A stretch of 64,000 nt of DNA from Superficieibacter electus (GTDB lineage Bacteria; Pseudomonadota; Gammaproteobacteria; Enterobacterales; Enterobacteriaceae), in NCBI RefSeq assembly GCF_002915575.1, contig NZ_PQGD01000006.1, forward strand, positions 226,808 through 290,807, in the 5' to 3' direction. A program made the position numbers and the translations under genes. Position 1 is the stretch's first letter; every line of letters begins with the position of its first letter. This document shows, piece by piece, positions 48,526 through 58,376 of this stretch. The notes under the pieces were generated by a model. It saw only the letters and a list, made by a program, of their open reading frames with translations. It was not told the origin of the DNA and ran no database searches.

Positions 48526-49298
48526 TAGTGGGTTGTAAATCCGTAACGTTTAAAAATCGCAGAAGCCTGCGGTCCTTTCAGATAATCATAAAACGCGCTG
48601 ACGGTGGCATTTTTATGCCCGTCAATAATCGCCAGCGGGTATTCGACTTTCTGGTGTGAATCTTCCGGGAAGGTGCCAACAACTTTTACGCCTTTGCTGG
48701 CAACGGCGTCGGAACCGTAAACAATGCCCAGCGGCGCTTCATTGCGCTCAACCAGCGCCAGCGCACCGCGCACGTCTTCTGCCGGAGCCAGTGTCGGGGA
48801 AAGCGTCTCCCATGCGCCTAATTTTTGCAGCGCTTCTTTGGCATAAATGCCTGCCGGAACGTGGTCCGGATCGCCCACCGCCAGACGTCCGCCATCTAAC
48901 AGGCGCGCCCAATCCGTTTTGCCGTCAATCGTTACCTTATCAAGCTTGCTGGCTTTTGGCGCGACCACAACCAGGCTGTTGCCGAGTAATGTCTCGCGAC
49001 TGGAGGTATCAATCGCTTTCTTATCGACCGCGTAATCCATCCATTTCTGATCGGCAGAAATAAACAGATCGGCAGGTGCACCGGCTTCAATCTGACGTGC
49101 CAGTGTGGATGATGAGGCAAAAGAGGAAACCACCTCAACGTTTTTGGCTTTTTTATAATCCGCGGCAATGTCCTGCATCGCATTAGTGAGTGAAGCCGCC
49201 GCGAAAACGGTAATTTTACCTTCATCAGCCAGCGCATGTCCGGCGACGGTCAGCGTTAATGTTGCCCCTGCAAACAAGCGTACCCATGTACGTGCCAT
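48525..49298 (-). CDS. modA: Periplasmic molybdate-binding protein ModA
   Basis: Captures molybdate or tungstate in the periplasm and delivers it to ModBC. The protein is 257 residues with a signal peptide of about 24 residues ending HALA. The mature part begins DEGKITVFAAASLTNAMQ, and the oxyanion-binding segments SSFASSSTLARQ and NEAPLGIVYGSDA are intact. Two adjacent ATG codons (49301 and 49298) are possible; the second is better spaced from CAGGAG and matches E. coli. Confidence 0.96.
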   Translation of the reverse strand: MARTWVRLFAGATLTLTVAGHALADEGKITVFAAASLTNAMQDIAADYKKAKNVEVVSSFASSSTLARQIEAGAPADLFISADQKWMDYAVDKKAIDTSSRETLLGNSLVVVAPKASKLDKVTIDGKTDWARLLDGGRLAVGDPDHVPAGIYAKEALQKLGAWETLSPTLAPAEDVRGALALVERNEAPLGIVYGSDAVASKGVKVVGTFPEDSHQKVEYPLAIIDGHKNATVSAFYDYLKGPQASAIFKRYGFTTH

Positions 49299-49326
49299 CA
49301 TAAACTCCTGTGAGTGTCGTTATATA

Positions 49327-49352
49327 TCACGTAATATAACGACAAGCTCAGA
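49327..49352. promoter_or_regulatory. ModE operator of modABC
   Basis: CGTTATAT-N8-ATATAACG inverted repeat 29 bases upstream of modA. It matches the ModE operator architecture; molybdate-ModE represses modABC here in E. coli. Confidence 0.9.
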
Positions 49353-49423
49353 TTTTTCCCAGCATTAAATGCTACCGTGCAATGGGTAGACTATCGGCAA
49401 TAAAGGGGAAAACTTAAGGCAGA

Positions 49424-49446
49424 AACGCCCGCGAGTGGCGGGCGTT
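49424..49446 (-). terminator. Terminator of acrZ
   Basis: Perfect 9-bp stem AACGCCCGC / GCGGGCGTT directly after acrZ, with a short T-rich tail on the minus strand. Confidence 0.7.
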
Positions 49447-49454
49447 CAGAGAAA

Positions 49455-49604
49455 TCAGCGGCGTTGTTCGGAGCGGTCTTTGTGACCAATCCCGGAGAAA
49501 ATGTTAAACACTTCACCCAGCCCGTAGATCAATCCGAGGATGACAGCCATCACCACCGGGACCATGATTACGGCAAAAACCAGACTTTTCAACAACTCTA
49601 ACAT
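49455..49604 (-). CDS. acrZ: AcrZ, small membrane partner of AcrB
   Basis: A 49-residue single-span inner-membrane protein that associates with the AcrAB-TolC efflux pump and broadens resistance to some drugs. It is too short for most gene finders. The sequence starts [20 protein letters not shown] and continues with the conserved [10 protein letters not shown] and FSG, matching E. coli AcrZ (YbhT) over residues 1-39; the last ten residues (HKDRSEQRR region) differ. It lies between modA and modE as in E. coli. Confidence 0.95.
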   Translation of the reverse strand: MLELLKSLVFAVIMVPVVMAVILGLIYGLGEVFNIFSGIGHKDRSEQRR

Positions 49605-49733
49605 GGTGAACTCCAGACATTGTGAATAAGGTTATTCTAACCGGATTTTACTAAAAGGCACTCCCCTTTTGTGCGGTGCGGTTGGCGTCCCACCCTAATT
49701 GCGTCACAATACCCTTTTTGCCAGGACACTGTT

Positions 49734-50522
49734 ATGCAGGCTGAAATTCTTCTTACACTGAAACTCCAGCAGCGCCTTTTTGCCGATCCGCGCCGCATTA
49801 TGCTGCTTAAGCACATCGCACAAACTGGCTCCATCAGTCAGGGCGCGAAAGAGGCGGGCATCAGCTATAAGAGCGCCTGGGATGCGATCAACGACATGAA
49901 TCAGCTTAGCGAACAGCCGCTGGTGGATCGCGCGACCGGCGGCAAAGGCGGCGGCGGAGCACTGTTAACACGTTATGGTCAGCGACTCATCGAGCTTTAC
50001 GATCTGCTGGCGCAAATTCAGCAGAAAGCGTTTGACGTGTTAAGTCTGGATGACGGCCTGCCGCTAAACAGCCTGCTGGCGGCGATTTCTCGTTTTTCTT
50101 TGCAAACCAGCGCCCGCAATCAGTGGTTCGGTACAGTGACTGGCCGCGATCGCGATCGCGTACAGCAGCATGTGGACATCCTACTGGCAGACGGTGAAAC
50201 GCGGTTAAAAGTGGCTATTACCGCCCAGAGTGGCGAGCGTCTCGGTCTGGATGAAGGCAAAGAAGTGCTGGTGCTCCTGAAAGCACCCTGGGTCAATATT
50301 ACTACCGATCGTGCGCAGGCTGAAACAGCAGATAATCAGCTTACCGGCGTTATCAGTCATATTGAGCGCGGTAGCGAGCAGTGCGAAGTGCTGATGCGGC
50401 TGCCGGACGGTCAACATCTTTGCGCCACGCTTCCTCATGAGCGTGCCGTCGCGCTTAACGAAGGCAGCGAAGTCATGGCGTATTTCAATGCCGACCGGGT
50501 AATTATCGCCACGCTGTGCTGA
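49734..50522 (+). CDS. modE: Molybdate-responsive regulator ModE
   Basis: Dimeric regulator that binds molybdate and then represses modABC and activates moaA. From the ATG at 49734 it is 262 residues: winged helix-turn-helix (about 20-90; GSISQGAKEAGISYKSAWDA) and two C-terminal MOP domains (from about 125; SARNQWFGTV and a second copy from about 198). Both expected target sites are in this window (28230 and 49327). The longer frame from 49671 has no support. Confidence 0.96.
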   Translation: MQAEILLTLKLQQRLFADPRRIMLLKHIAQTGSISQGAKEAGISYKSAWDAINDMNQLSEQPLVDRATGGKGGGGALLTRYGQRLIELYDLLAQIQQKAFDVLSLDDGLPLNSLLAAISRFSLQTSARNQWFGTVTGRDRDRVQQHVDILLADGETRLKVAITAQSGERLGLDEGKEVLVLLKAPWVNITTDRAQAETADNQLTGVISHIERGSEQCEVLMRLPDGQHLCATLPHERAVALNEGSEVMAYFNADRVIIATLC

Positions 50523-50587
50523 TGCATTGACAATCTGCTCAGGAAATCGTATCCCTGTTTAAAACACTGCAAGAAACGGGATATATA

Positions 50588-52057
50588 ATGTCATTGTTGC
50601 ATATTTCGCAAGGCACGTTTCATCTGAGCGATACACGTGTCCTGACCATTAACGCGTTGACCCTGCACGCGGGTGAAAGCTGGGCCTTTATCGGCACCAA
50701 CGGCAGCGGTAAATCAGCCCTTGCCCGGGCGCTGGCAGGCGAATTACCGATCAGCAAAGGTAGGCGGGAGAGTCAGTTTTCGCGCGTTATTCGCCTCTCC
50801 TTTGAACAGTTACAAAAGCTGGTCAGCGATGAATGGCAGCGTAATAACACCGATCTACTGAGTCCGGATGAGGATGATACCGGGCGCACCACGGCAGAAA
50901 TTATTCAGGATGAGGTGAAAAATCCGCAACGCTGCGCGCAGCTGGCCGCCCGATTTGGCATTACGCCACTGCTCACCCGTCGCTTCAAATACCTTTCCAC
51001 CGGGGAAACCCGTAAAACCCTGCTGTGCCAGGCGCTGATGTCCGAACCGGATCTGCTGATCTTAGACGAGCCGTTTGACGGGCTGGATGTGACGTCGCGT
51101 GAACAACTGGCGGTGCTGCTGGCGACGCTCAATGAGCAGGGCTATACCATTGTGCTGGTGTTAAACCGCTTTGATGAAATCCCTGCTTTCGTGCAGCATG
51201 CAGGGGTTCTGGCAGACTGCACCCTGCTTGACACAGGCGAAAAAGAGACGTTATTACAGCAGGCGCTCATTGGCCAGTTGGCCCACAGCGAACGGCTGGA
51301 AGGCATCCGTTTACCTGAGCCGGACGAGCCGTCGGTGCGCCTGAGCCTTGCCGCCGACGCCCCGCGAATTATTCTTAACGATGGCGTGGTCTCTTACAAT
51401 GACCGCCCTGTTCTTAATCATCTGAGCTGGACAGTAAAACCAGGGGAACACTGGCAGATTGTCGGCCCCAACGGCGCGGGAAAATCGACGCTGCTGAGTC
51501 TTATCACCGGCGATCATCCTCAGGGCTATAGCAACGATTTGACGCTCTTTGGCCGCCGCCGCGGCAGCGGAGAAACCATCTGGGATATTAAAAAACATAT
51601 CGGTTACGTCAGCAGCAGCCTGCATCTGGATTATCGCGTCAGCACTAATGTGCGTAATGTCATTCTTTCCGGCTATTTTGACTCAATTGGCATTTATCAG
51701 GCGGTTTCCGACCGACAGCACAAACTGGCGCAGCAGTGGCTGGATATTCTGGGAATAGATAATCGCACTGCTGACGCGCCCTTCCACAGTCTTTCCTGGG
51801 GCCAGCAGCGGCTGGCGCTGATTGCGCGCGCGCTGGTGAAGCATCCAACGCTGCTGATCCTTGATGAACCCCTTCAGGGGCTTGATCCACTGAACCGCCA
51901 GCTGGTTCGCCGCTTTATTGATATTCTGATCGGTGAAGGTGAAACGCAGCTCCTCTTCGTTTCGCATCATGCGGAAGATGCGCCAGCGTGCATCACCCAC
52001 CGGCTGGCGTTTGTGCCGGAGGGGGAAAGCTATCGTTACGTCCTGGAGGAGCGTTAA
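50588..52057 (+). CDS. modF: ModF, tandem ABC ATPase linked to molybdate genes
   Basis: A 489-residue protein with two ABC nucleotide-binding domains: GTNGSGKS (about 36-43) with Walker B LLILDEP, and GPNGAGKS (about 295-302) with signature LSWGQQRLALI and LLILDEP. The first signature is LSTGETRK. It is homologous to the photorepair protein PhrA of early reports, and its precise role is unclear. It follows modE by 65 bases; no membrane partner is encoded nearby. The end overlaps an opposing hydrolase gene by 4 bases. Confidence 0.94.
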   Translation: MSLLHISQGTFHLSDTRVLTINALTLHAGESWAFIGTNGSGKSALARALAGELPISKGRRESQFSRVIRLSFEQLQKLVSDEWQRNNTDLLSPDEDDTGRTTAEIIQDEVKNPQRCAQLAARFGITPLLTRRFKYLSTGETRKTLLCQALMSEPDLLILDEPFDGLDVTSREQLAVLLATLNEQGYTIVLVLNRFDEIPAFVQHAGVLADCTLLDTGEKETLLQQALIGQLAHSERLEGIRLPEPDEPSVRLSLAADAPRIILNDGVVSYNDRPVLNHLSWTVKPGEHWQIVGPNGAGKSTLLSLITGDHPQGYSNDLTLFGRRRGSGETIWDIKKHIGYVSSSLHLDYRVSTNVRNVILSGYFDSIGIYQAVSDRQHKLAQQWLDILGIDNRTADAPFHSLSWGQQRLALIARALVKHPTLLILDEPLQGLDPLNRQLVRRFIDILIGEGETQLLFVSHHAEDAPACITHRLAFVPEGESYRYVLEER

Positions 52058-52806
52058 TGAAACACGCTGGCAAGGATGCCTGCCAGGGCTGACGGATTTT
52101 CCCATGACATGGAGTGTCCTGCCTTTTCAATGGTCAGAACCGGAATTCCCCACGCCCGTATCGTTTCGACGTCAGTATCAGGCTCGCTAAGTTCGCCCAC
52201 AATTAGCGTATGTGGGCAGCGCAGGCTCCGAAAAAGCATCAGCCATGATGGCGTTATCCCGTCAACCAGGCTCTTCGCGCCACGCCAGACGGCCCAGGGC
52301 GCATTGCTTTGTAATGACCCGGCCCAGGGAGAGTCTTCGGCAGCTAACAGTGCAGCATAGCCATCATGGACAAATGCTTCTTCGGCCTGCGCGGCAATCT
52401 GACGGCTGAACATCCCGCCACCCGCTGAAAAATTGGGTTCAGAGACGGCAAGCGCCAGAAGACGATCGGTCATTAGTGTTGCGACTTCTATTGCAATACT
52501 GCCGCCCATACTATGACCGTATAGATAAAAATGCTGTAAATTCAAACTCTCCAGCAATTCCACAACTACCCGCGCCTGGTCGCGGGTATGATAGCTAAAC
52601 GCCTGTGGGCGTTCACTATAGCCACTGCCCGGCAGATCGATAAGAATGGCCGCTTTTCTGCCAAATTGCGCGTCCATCACCACGCGCGGATATTCATAAG
52701 AAGAAGCGCAGCCCAGCCCGTGAATAAAAACCACCGGGTGGCCCTCTCCTGGCAATGCCTGCCAGCGCACCTTTGCGCCCGCAATACGCGAATAAAACGT
52801 CTTCAT
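52054..52806 (-). CDS. Alpha/beta hydrolase
   Basis: A 250-residue cytoplasmic alpha/beta-hydrolase. The oxyanion-hole segment FIHGLG is at 27-32, the nucleophile elbow GHSMGG at 97-102 (Ser99), a likely acid Asp near the TLIVGELSEPD strand end, and a C-terminal catalytic His in KAGHSMSWE. It resembles BioH/MhpC-like esterases, but the substrate is unknown. K-12 has no gene between modF and galE, so it is an accessory gene. Confidence 0.82.
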   Translation of the reverse strand: MKTFYSRIAGAKVRWQALPGEGHPVVFIHGLGCASSYEYPRVVMDAQFGRKAAILIDLPGSGYSERPQAFSYHTRDQARVVVELLESLNLQHFYLYGHSMGGSIAIEVATLMTDRLLALAVSEPNFSAGGGMFSRQIAAQAEEAFVHDGYAALLAAEDSPWAGSLQSNAPWAVWRGAKSLVDGITPSWLMLFRSLRCPHTLIVGELSEPDTDVETIRAWGIPVLTIEKAGHSMSWENPSALAGILASVFH

Positions 52807-52998
52807 TATTCACTCCTTTTGCATCTCACTTTTTTGCGTGTTTTATTGAGCGTTACGTTATGCCTTTCGTCAACCATTAAGGCGTGAGGGGCAGTAAAAA
52901 TCAGGAACAGGAAGAAGGGATTTTAGGATTTATCACACATCTTAATAACTATTTGATTTTTATATTTATTTATTAAAAAAACACGCTTCTCACTTTTA

Positions 52999-53014
52999 GT
53001 GTAAGCGATTCCAC
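52999..53014 (+). promoter_or_regulatory. GalR/GalS external operator (OE) of galETKM
   Basis: GTGTAAGCGATTCCAC differs from the E. coli gal OE at one base. A CRP-like segment (TTATTCCATGTCACACTTTT) follows, and the P1/P2 -10 region TATGCTAT is at 53050-53057. Confidence 0.9.
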
Positions 53015-53049
53015 AAACTTATTCCATGTCACACTTTTCGCATCTTTGT

Positions 53050-53057
53050 TATGCTAT
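53050..53057 (+). promoter_or_regulatory. gal promoter -10 region
   Basis: TATGCTAT with the upstream stretch CATCTTTGT corresponds to the E. coli gal P2/P1 core, located 36 bases before the galE start. Confidence 0.75.
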
Positions 53058-53092
53058 CTTTATCACATATCATAAGCATGATGGAGCGAAAA

Positions 53093-54109
53093 ATGAGAGT
53101 TCTGGTTACGGGTGGTAGCGGTTACATTGGCAGTCATACCTGCGTACAGTTACTGAAAAACGGCCACGATGTCATCATTCTGGACAATCTGTGCAATAGC
53201 AAGCGCAGCGTAATGCCCGTCATTGAACGTCTCGGCGGCAAGCATCCTACCTTCGTTGAAGGCGATATTCGTAATGAAGCGCTGATGACAGAAATTCTGC
53301 ACGATCACAGCATTGATACCGTGATTCATTTTGCCGGGTTAAAAGCAGTGGGTGAATCTGTCGCGAAGCCGCTGGAGTACTACGACAATAACGTGAACGG
53401 TACCTTACGGCTGATCTCCGCTATGCGTTCGGCAAATGTTAAAAATTTCATTTTCAGCTCCTCTGCTACCGTTTATGGCGATCAACCTAAGATCCCGTAT
53501 GTTGAAAGCTTCCCGACAGGTACGCCGCAGAGCCCCTACGGCAAAAGTAAACTGATGGTCGAACAAATCCTGACCGACCTGCAAAAAGCCCAGCCGGAAT
53601 GGAGCATCGCGCTGCTGCGCTATTTCAACCCGGTGGGGGCGCATCCGTCAGGCGATATGGGTGAAGATCCACAGGGCATTCCAAATAACCTGATGCCTTA
53701 CATCGCACAGGTTGCCGTCGGCCGTCGCGAATCGCTGGCCATTTTTGGCAATGACTACCCCACTGAAGACGGTACCGGCGTGCGCGATTACATCCACGTG
53801 ATGGACCTGGCTGACGGCCATGTTGCTGCCATGCAGAAACTGGCAGATAAGCCAGGGGTTCATATTTATAACCTGGGTGCAGGCGTCGGTAGCAGCGTGC
53901 TGGATGTCGTTAATGCCTTCAGCAAAGCCTGCGGCAAACCGGTCAATTACCATTTTGCCCCGCGTCGTGACGGCGATCTTCCTGCTTACTGGGCCGATGC
54001 CAGCAAAGCAGATAAAGAGCTGGATTGGCGCGTTTCCCGCAACCTTGATCAAATGGCGCAGGACACCTGGCACTGGCAGTCCCGCCACCCGCAGGGTTAC
54101 TCAGACTAA
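53093..54109 (+). CDS. galE: UDP-glucose 4-epimerase GalE
   Basis: NAD-dependent SDR enzyme interconverting UDP-galactose and UDP-glucose in the Leloir pathway; it also supplies UDP-galactose for envelope sugars. From the ATG at 53093 it is 338 residues, as in E. coli. The NAD motif GGSGYIGSH is at 7-15 and the catalytic Tyr/Lys pair in SPYGKSK near 149-153, with the Ser in FSSSATVYG. First gene of the operon. Confidence 0.97.
   Translation: MRVLVTGGSGYIGSHTCVQLLKNGHDVIILDNLCNSKRSVMPVIERLGGKHPTFVEGDIRNEALMTEILHDHSIDTVIHFAGLKAVGESVAKPLEYYDNNVNGTLRLISAMRSANVKNFIFSSSATVYGDQPKIPYVESFPTGTPQSPYGKSKLMVEQILTDLQKAQPEWSIALLRYFNPVGAHPSGDMGEDPQGIPNNLMPYIAQVAVGRRESLAIFGNDYPTEDGTGVRDYIHVMDLADGHVAAMQKLADKPGVHIYNLGAGVGSSVLDVVNAFSKACGKPVNYHFAPRRDGDLPAYWADASKADKELDWRVSRNLDQMAQDTWHWQSRHPQGYSD
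53112..53127 (+). promoter_or_regulatory. GalR/GalS internal operator (OI) inside galE
   Basis: GTGGTAGCGGTTACAT is identical to the E. coli internal gal operator and lies within codons 7-12 of galE. With OE it would allow GalR-HU repression looping. Confidence 0.88.
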
Positions 54110-54118
54110 GGAACAGTG

Positions 54119-55165
54119 ATGACGCAATTTAATCCGGTCGATCATCCGCATCGCCGATATAACCCCTTAACCGGGCAATGGATTCTGGTTTCTCCGCATC
54201 GCGCTAAGCGTCCCTGGCAGGGCGCGCAGGAAACGCCTTCGCAGCAAAAACTGCCGAAACACGATCCGGATTGCTTTCTTTGCCCCGGCAACACCCGCGT
54301 AACCGGTGATAAAAATCCGGACTACAAAGGCACGTACGTTTTTACCAACGATTTTGCCGCGCTGATGACAGATACCCCGGACGCTCCGGAAAGCGATGAT
54401 CCGCTGATGCGTTGCCAGAGCGCGCGCGGCACCAGCCGGGTGATCTGCTTTTCGCCCGATCACAGCAAAACGCTGCCGGAACTGACCGTGGAGGCGCTGG
54501 CGGAAGTGGTCAGCACCTGGCAGCAGCAAACCGCAGAGCTGGGGCAAACCTACCCATGGGTGCAGGTGTTTGAAAATAAAGGCGCAGCGATGGGATGCTC
54601 GAATCCGCATCCACACGGTCAGGTATGGGCTAACAGCTTCCTGCCAAACGAGATCGAGCGCGAAGATCGCCTGCAAAAAAGCTATTTTGCTGAGCAGCAT
54701 TCACCGATGCTGGTGGACTACGTACAACGTGAGCTGGCGGACGGTAGCCGCACGGTGGTCGAGACGGAACACTGGCTGGCGGTGGTACCTTACTGGGCCG
54801 CATGGCCGTTTGAAACCCTGCTGCTACCAAAAGCGCATGTGCTGCGGCTCACCGATTTAACCGACGAACAATCTCAGGATCTGGCGCTGGCGCTGAAAAA
54901 ACTCACCAGCCGCTACGACAACCTGTTCCAGTGCTCCTTCCCCTATTCAATGGGCTGGCACGGCGCGCCGTTTAATGATGACGGCAATCAGCACTGGCAG
55001 CTACACGCCCACTTTTACCCGCCGTTGCTGCGCTCAGCCACCGTGCGTAAATTTATGGTTGGCTACGAAATGCTGGCGGAAACCCAGCGCGATCTTACCG
55101 CAGAACAAGCCGCGGAGCGCCTGCGTGCGGTCAGCGACGTTCATTTTCGCGAATCCGGAGAATAA
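54119..55165 (+). CDS. galT: Galactose-1-phosphate uridylyltransferase GalT
   Basis: Transfers UMP between UDP-glucose and galactose-1-phosphate through a uridylyl-histidine. The 348 residues include the catalytic HPHGQ in NPHPHGQVW (His at about 166) and zinc-binding Cys52/Cys55 in CFLCPGN. The ATG at 54119 is used; a GTG directly before it is less likely. It starts 9 bases after galE. Confidence 0.97.
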   Translation: MTQFNPVDHPHRRYNPLTGQWILVSPHRAKRPWQGAQETPSQQKLPKHDPDCFLCPGNTRVTGDKNPDYKGTYVFTNDFAALMTDTPDAPESDDPLMRCQSARGTSRVICFSPDHSKTLPELTVEALAEVVSTWQQQTAELGQTYPWVQVFENKGAAMGCSNPHPHGQVWANSFLPNEIEREDRLQKSYFAEQHSPMLVDYVQRELADGSRTVVETEHWLAVVPYWAAWPFETLLLPKAHVLRLTDLTDEQSQDLALALKKLTSRYDNLFQCSFPYSMGWHGAPFNDDGNQHWQLHAHFYPPLLRSATVRKFMVGYEMLAETQRDLTAEQAAERLRAVSDVHFRESGE

Positions 55166-55167
55166 CA

Positions 55168-56316
55168 ATGAGTCTGAAAGAAAAAACACAATCCCTGTTT
55201 GCTGAGACATTCGGCTACCCTGCCACTCATGTGATTCAGGCACCGGGCCGCGTCAATCTGATTGGTGAACACACTGACTATAATGACGGTTTCGTCCTTC
55301 CCTGCGCCATCGATTATCAGACAGTGATTAGCTGTGCCGCACGTGACGATCGTACCGTGCGGGTGATGGCAGCGGATTACGACAATCAACTTGATGAATT
55401 TTCGCTGGATGCGCCGATCGTTACCCATGACGACCAGCAGTGGTCTAATTACGTGCGCGGCGTAGTGAAACATCTCCAGCAGCGTAATGCCAGCTTTGGC
55501 GGCGCGGATTTGGTGATCAGCGGGAATGTACCTCAGGGCGCAGGTCTTAGCTCTTCCGCCTCGCTGGAAGTGGCGGTTGGCACCGTGTTCCAGCAGCTTT
55601 ATCATCTGCCGCTGGACGGCGCGCAAATTGCGCTTAACGGTCAGGAAGCGGAAAACCAGTTCGTCGGCTGTAACTGCGGCATTATGGATCAGTTGATCTC
55701 GGCGCTGGGTAAAAAAGATCATGCCCTGTTGATTGACTGCCGCTCGCTCGGCACCAAAGCGGTTTCCATGCCAAAAGGCGTTGCGGTAGTTATTATTAAC
55801 AGTAACTTCAAGCGCACGCTGGTTGGCAGTGAATACAACACTCGCCGCGAACAGTGCGAGACTGGAGCGCGTTTCTTCCAGCAACCAGCGCTACGTGACG
55901 TCAAACTCGACGAGTTTAACGCGGTGGCAAACGAGCTGGACCCGGTGGTCGCTAAACGCGTGCGCCATGTGTTAACGGAGAATATTCGTACCGTTGAAGC
56001 CGCCGATGCGCTGGAAAAAGGCGATCTGCAACGGATGGGAGCACTGATGGCAGAATCTCACGCGTCCATGCGCGATGACTTTGAAATCACCGTCCCGCAA
56101 ATTGACACACTGGTTGAGATTGTCAAAGGTGTCATTGGTGACAAAGGCGGCGTGCGCATGACCGGCGGCGGCTTTGGCGGCTGCATTGTTGCGCTGATCC
56201 CGGAAGCGCTGGTGACTGAAGTTGAAAACGCGGTCGCTGAACAGTACGAAGCTAAAACCGGCATCAAAGAAACCTTCTACGTTTGTAAACCGTCACAAGG
56301 AGCAGGTCAGTGTTAA
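55168..56316 (+). CDS. galK: Galactokinase GalK
   Basis: GHMP-family kinase that phosphorylates galactose at C1. The 382 residues match E. coli. The signature [15 protein letters not shown] is near 29-43, the ATP loop [16 protein letters not shown] near 122-137 and motif 3 [11 protein letters not shown] near the C-terminus. It begins 2 bases after galT and overlaps galM by 7. Confidence 0.97.
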   Translation: MSLKEKTQSLFAETFGYPATHVIQAPGRVNLIGEHTDYNDGFVLPCAIDYQTVISCAARDDRTVRVMAADYDNQLDEFSLDAPIVTHDDQQWSNYVRGVVKHLQQRNASFGGADLVISGNVPQGAGLSSSASLEVAVGTVFQQLYHLPLDGAQIALNGQEAENQFVGCNCGIMDQLISALGKKDHALLIDCRSLGTKAVSMPKGVAVVIINSNFKRTLVGSEYNTRREQCETGARFFQQPALRDVKLDEFNAVANELDPVVAKRVRHVLTENIRTVEAADALEKGDLQRMGALMAESHASMRDDFEITVPQIDTLVEIVKGVIGDKGGVRMTGGGFGGCIVALIPEALVTEVENAVAEQYEAKTGIKETFYVCKPSQGAGQC

Positions 56317-57350
56317 GAAATACACCCGCAGCCGCCCCTGATGGGCTGCCGTTTCGTTTACTCACTCTGCGTAATAACGCAGGGCTGGTCGTCACTCTGA
56401 TGGACTGGGGAGCAACATTGCTGTCTGTTCGCGTGCCGCACTCAGATGGTAGCGTCCGGGAGGCCATCCTCGGCTGCACCGGCCCGGAGCAGTATCCGCA
56501 GCATGAGGCTTTTTTTGGCGCATCGGTGGGTCGCTATGCAAACCGTATTGCCGACAGCCGTTTTGAACTGGACGGTGAAGTCATTAAGGTATTGCCAAGC
56601 CAGGGCGTCAACCAGCTTCACGGCGGGCCGGAAGGGTTTGATAAACGCCGCTGGAGTTATCAGAGCCTGAGTGACCATGAGGTGATCTTCTCGCTGCAAT
56701 CGGCTGACGGCGATCAGGGCTTTCCAGGTAATCTGCAAGCCACGGCGCGTTATACCCTCACCGAAGATAATCGCATTGCCATTGAGTATCGTGCTACGGT
56801 AGATAAGCCCTGCCCGGTTAACATGACTAACCATGTCTATTTCAATCTCAACGGTGAACGCTCCGATGTGCGGGATCATAAACTGCAAATCCTTGCTGAT
56901 GAGTATCTGCCGGTTGATGAGAGCGGTATTCCGCGTAGTGGTTTAAAAGCGGTAGCTGGCACCAGTTTTGATTTCCGTGCGCCGAAACGTATTGCCGATG
57001 ATTTCTTAAGCGATGACGATCAGAAAAAGGTTAACGGTTACGATCACGCTTTTTTACTTCAGGCGAAAGGCGATGTAAAAACCAAAGCCGCGCACCTGTG
57101 GTCGGATGATGAGAAATTGCAGATGGCAGTGTATACCTCTGCTCCGGCGCTGCAATTTTATTCTGGCAACTTCCTTAAAGGCACCTCCTCCCGTGAACCC
57201 GGGACCTATGATGCCTGGCAGGGTCTGGCGCTGGAAAGCGAGTTTTTACCCGACTCGCCCAATCACCCGGAATGGCCGCAGCCGGACTGTATTTTACGCC
57301 CGGGTGAAGAGTATGTCAGCCTGACGGAATATCAGTTTATTCCAGCATGA
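56310..57350 (+). CDS. galM: Aldose 1-epimerase GalM (mutarotase)
   Basis: Converts beta-D-galactose, released from lactose, to the alpha anomer used by GalK. The 346 residues equal the E. coli length using a GTG start at 56310 inside the galK end. Catalytic His residues lie in [13 protein letters not shown] and [11 protein letters not shown], and the base Glu in [12 protein letters not shown]. Last gene of galETKM. Confidence 0.96.
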   Translation: MLRNTPAAAPDGLPFRLLTLRNNAGLVVTLMDWGATLLSVRVPHSDGSVREAILGCTGPEQYPQHEAFFGASVGRYANRIADSRFELDGEVIKVLPSQGVNQLHGGPEGFDKRRWSYQSLSDHEVIFSLQSADGDQGFPGNLQATARYTLTEDNRIAIEYRATVDKPCPVNMTNHVYFNLNGERSDVRDHKLQILADEYLPVDESGIPRSGLKAVAGTSFDFRAPKRIADDFLSDDDQKKVNGYDHAFLLQAKGDVKTKAAHLWSDDEKLQMAVYTSAPALQFYSGNFLKGTSSREPGTYDAWQGLALESEFLPDSPNHPEWPQPDCILRPGEEYVSLTEYQFIPA

Positions 57351-57356
57351 TCACCG

Positions 57357-57381
57357 GCCCTCTTCATAGAGGGCTTTTTTT
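57357..57381 (+). terminator. Terminator of the gal operon
   Basis: GCCCTC...GAGGGC stem with a 6-base loop followed by seven T residues. Confidence 0.88.
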
Positions 57382-57511
57382 GCCCGTTTTGCTGAAATTA
57401 ACGCCATTTAAAGACAAAATCATAACTGCAAATTCACAAGCACCTTACACTGACCCACTATTTTCGCTATGGTTAGGGGTAAGCATTGCCGCCGGAGACG
57501 TGACGGCAATA

Positions 57512-57532
57512 TAATGAGAATTGTTATCATTC
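57512..57532 (+). promoter_or_regulatory. Fur box upstream of gpmA
   Basis: AATGAGAATTGTTATCATT agrees well with the Fur consensus (GATAATGAT-A-ATCATTATC) and sits 24 bases before the gpmA start. gpmA is a known Fur target in E. coli. Confidence 0.8.
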
Positions 57533-57555
57533 AATAAAGCTTGAGGAGTAAGTGT

Positions 57556-58308
57556 ATGGCTGTAACTAAGCTGGTACTGGTTCGTCACGGTGAAAGTCAG
57601 TGGAACAACGAAAACCGCTTTACCGGTTGGTATGATGTTGATCTGTCCGAGAAAGGCGTATCTGAAGCCAAAGCGGCAGGTAAATTACTGAAGGAAGAAG
57701 GCTATAGCTTTGACTTCGCTTACACCTCCGTGCTGAAACGCGCTATCCACACTCTGTGGAACATTCTGGACGGTCTGGATCAGGCCTGGTTGCCCGTTGA
57801 GAAATCCTGGAAACTGAACGAGCGTCACTACGGTGCGCTGCAGGGCCTGAACAAAGCTGAAACTGCGGAAAAATACGGTGATGAGCAGGTTAAACAGTGG
57901 CGTCGCGGTTTTGCCGTTACCCCGCCTGCGTTGACGAAAGAAGATGAGCGTTTCCCGGGCCACGATCCGCGCTACGCAAAACTGACCGAGCAGGAGCTGC
58001 CGCTGACGGAAAGCCTGGCGCTGACTATCGACCGCGTGATCCCTTACTGGAATGAAAGCATTCTGCCGCGCCTGAAAAGCGGCGAGCGCGTGATCATCGC
58101 CGCGCACGGTAACTCCCTGCGCGCGCTGGTTAAATATCTTGATAACATGGGCGAAGATGAAATCCTCGAACTGAATATCCCGACCGGCGTTCCGCTGGTG
58201 TATGAATTCGACGAAAACTTCAAGCCGATTAAACATTACTATCTGGGTAATGCTGACGAAATCGCGGCCAAAGCAGCGGCGGTAGCAAATCAGGGTAAAG
58301 CGAAGTAA
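57556..58308 (+). CDS. gpmA: 2,3-bisphosphoglycerate-dependent phosphoglycerate mutase
   Basis: Glycolytic enzyme interconverting 3- and 2-phosphoglycerate. From the ATG at 57556 it is 250 residues, identical in length to E. coli GpmA. The phosphohistidine motif [10 protein letters not shown] is at 8-17 (His11), and the second catalytic His is in [10 protein letters not shown] near 184. AGGAG lies upstream. It is probably monocistronic and iron-regulated. Confidence 0.98.
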   Translation: MAVTKLVLVRHGESQWNNENRFTGWYDVDLSEKGVSEAKAAGKLLKEEGYSFDFAYTSVLKRAIHTLWNILDGLDQAWLPVEKSWKLNERHYGALQGLNKAETAEKYGDEQVKQWRRGFAVTPPALTKEDERFPGHDPRYAKLTEQELPLTESLALTIDRVIPYWNESILPRLKSGERVIIAAHGNSLRALVKYLDNMGEDEILELNIPTGVPLVYEFDENFKPIKHYYLGNADEIAAKAAAVANQGKAK

Positions 58309-58343
58309 AAAAATGCCCACTGTTTGGGCATTAAAGCTACAGG

Positions 58344-58371
58344 TAAGGCCGGGCAACATTGTCCGGCCTTA
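58344..58371. terminator. Bidirectional terminator between gpmA and aroG
   Basis: Near-perfect inverted repeat TAAGGCCGG...CCGGCCTTA between the convergent genes. A smaller hairpin (AATGCCCA...TGGGCATT) lies just before it at about 58312-58333. Confidence 0.8.
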
Positions 58372-58376
58372 TTTAT

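Noticed and set aside
55141-55884. 247-residue frame on the minus strand opposite galK
   Set aside because: Antisense shadow of galK, without a ribosome site or recognisable motifs.
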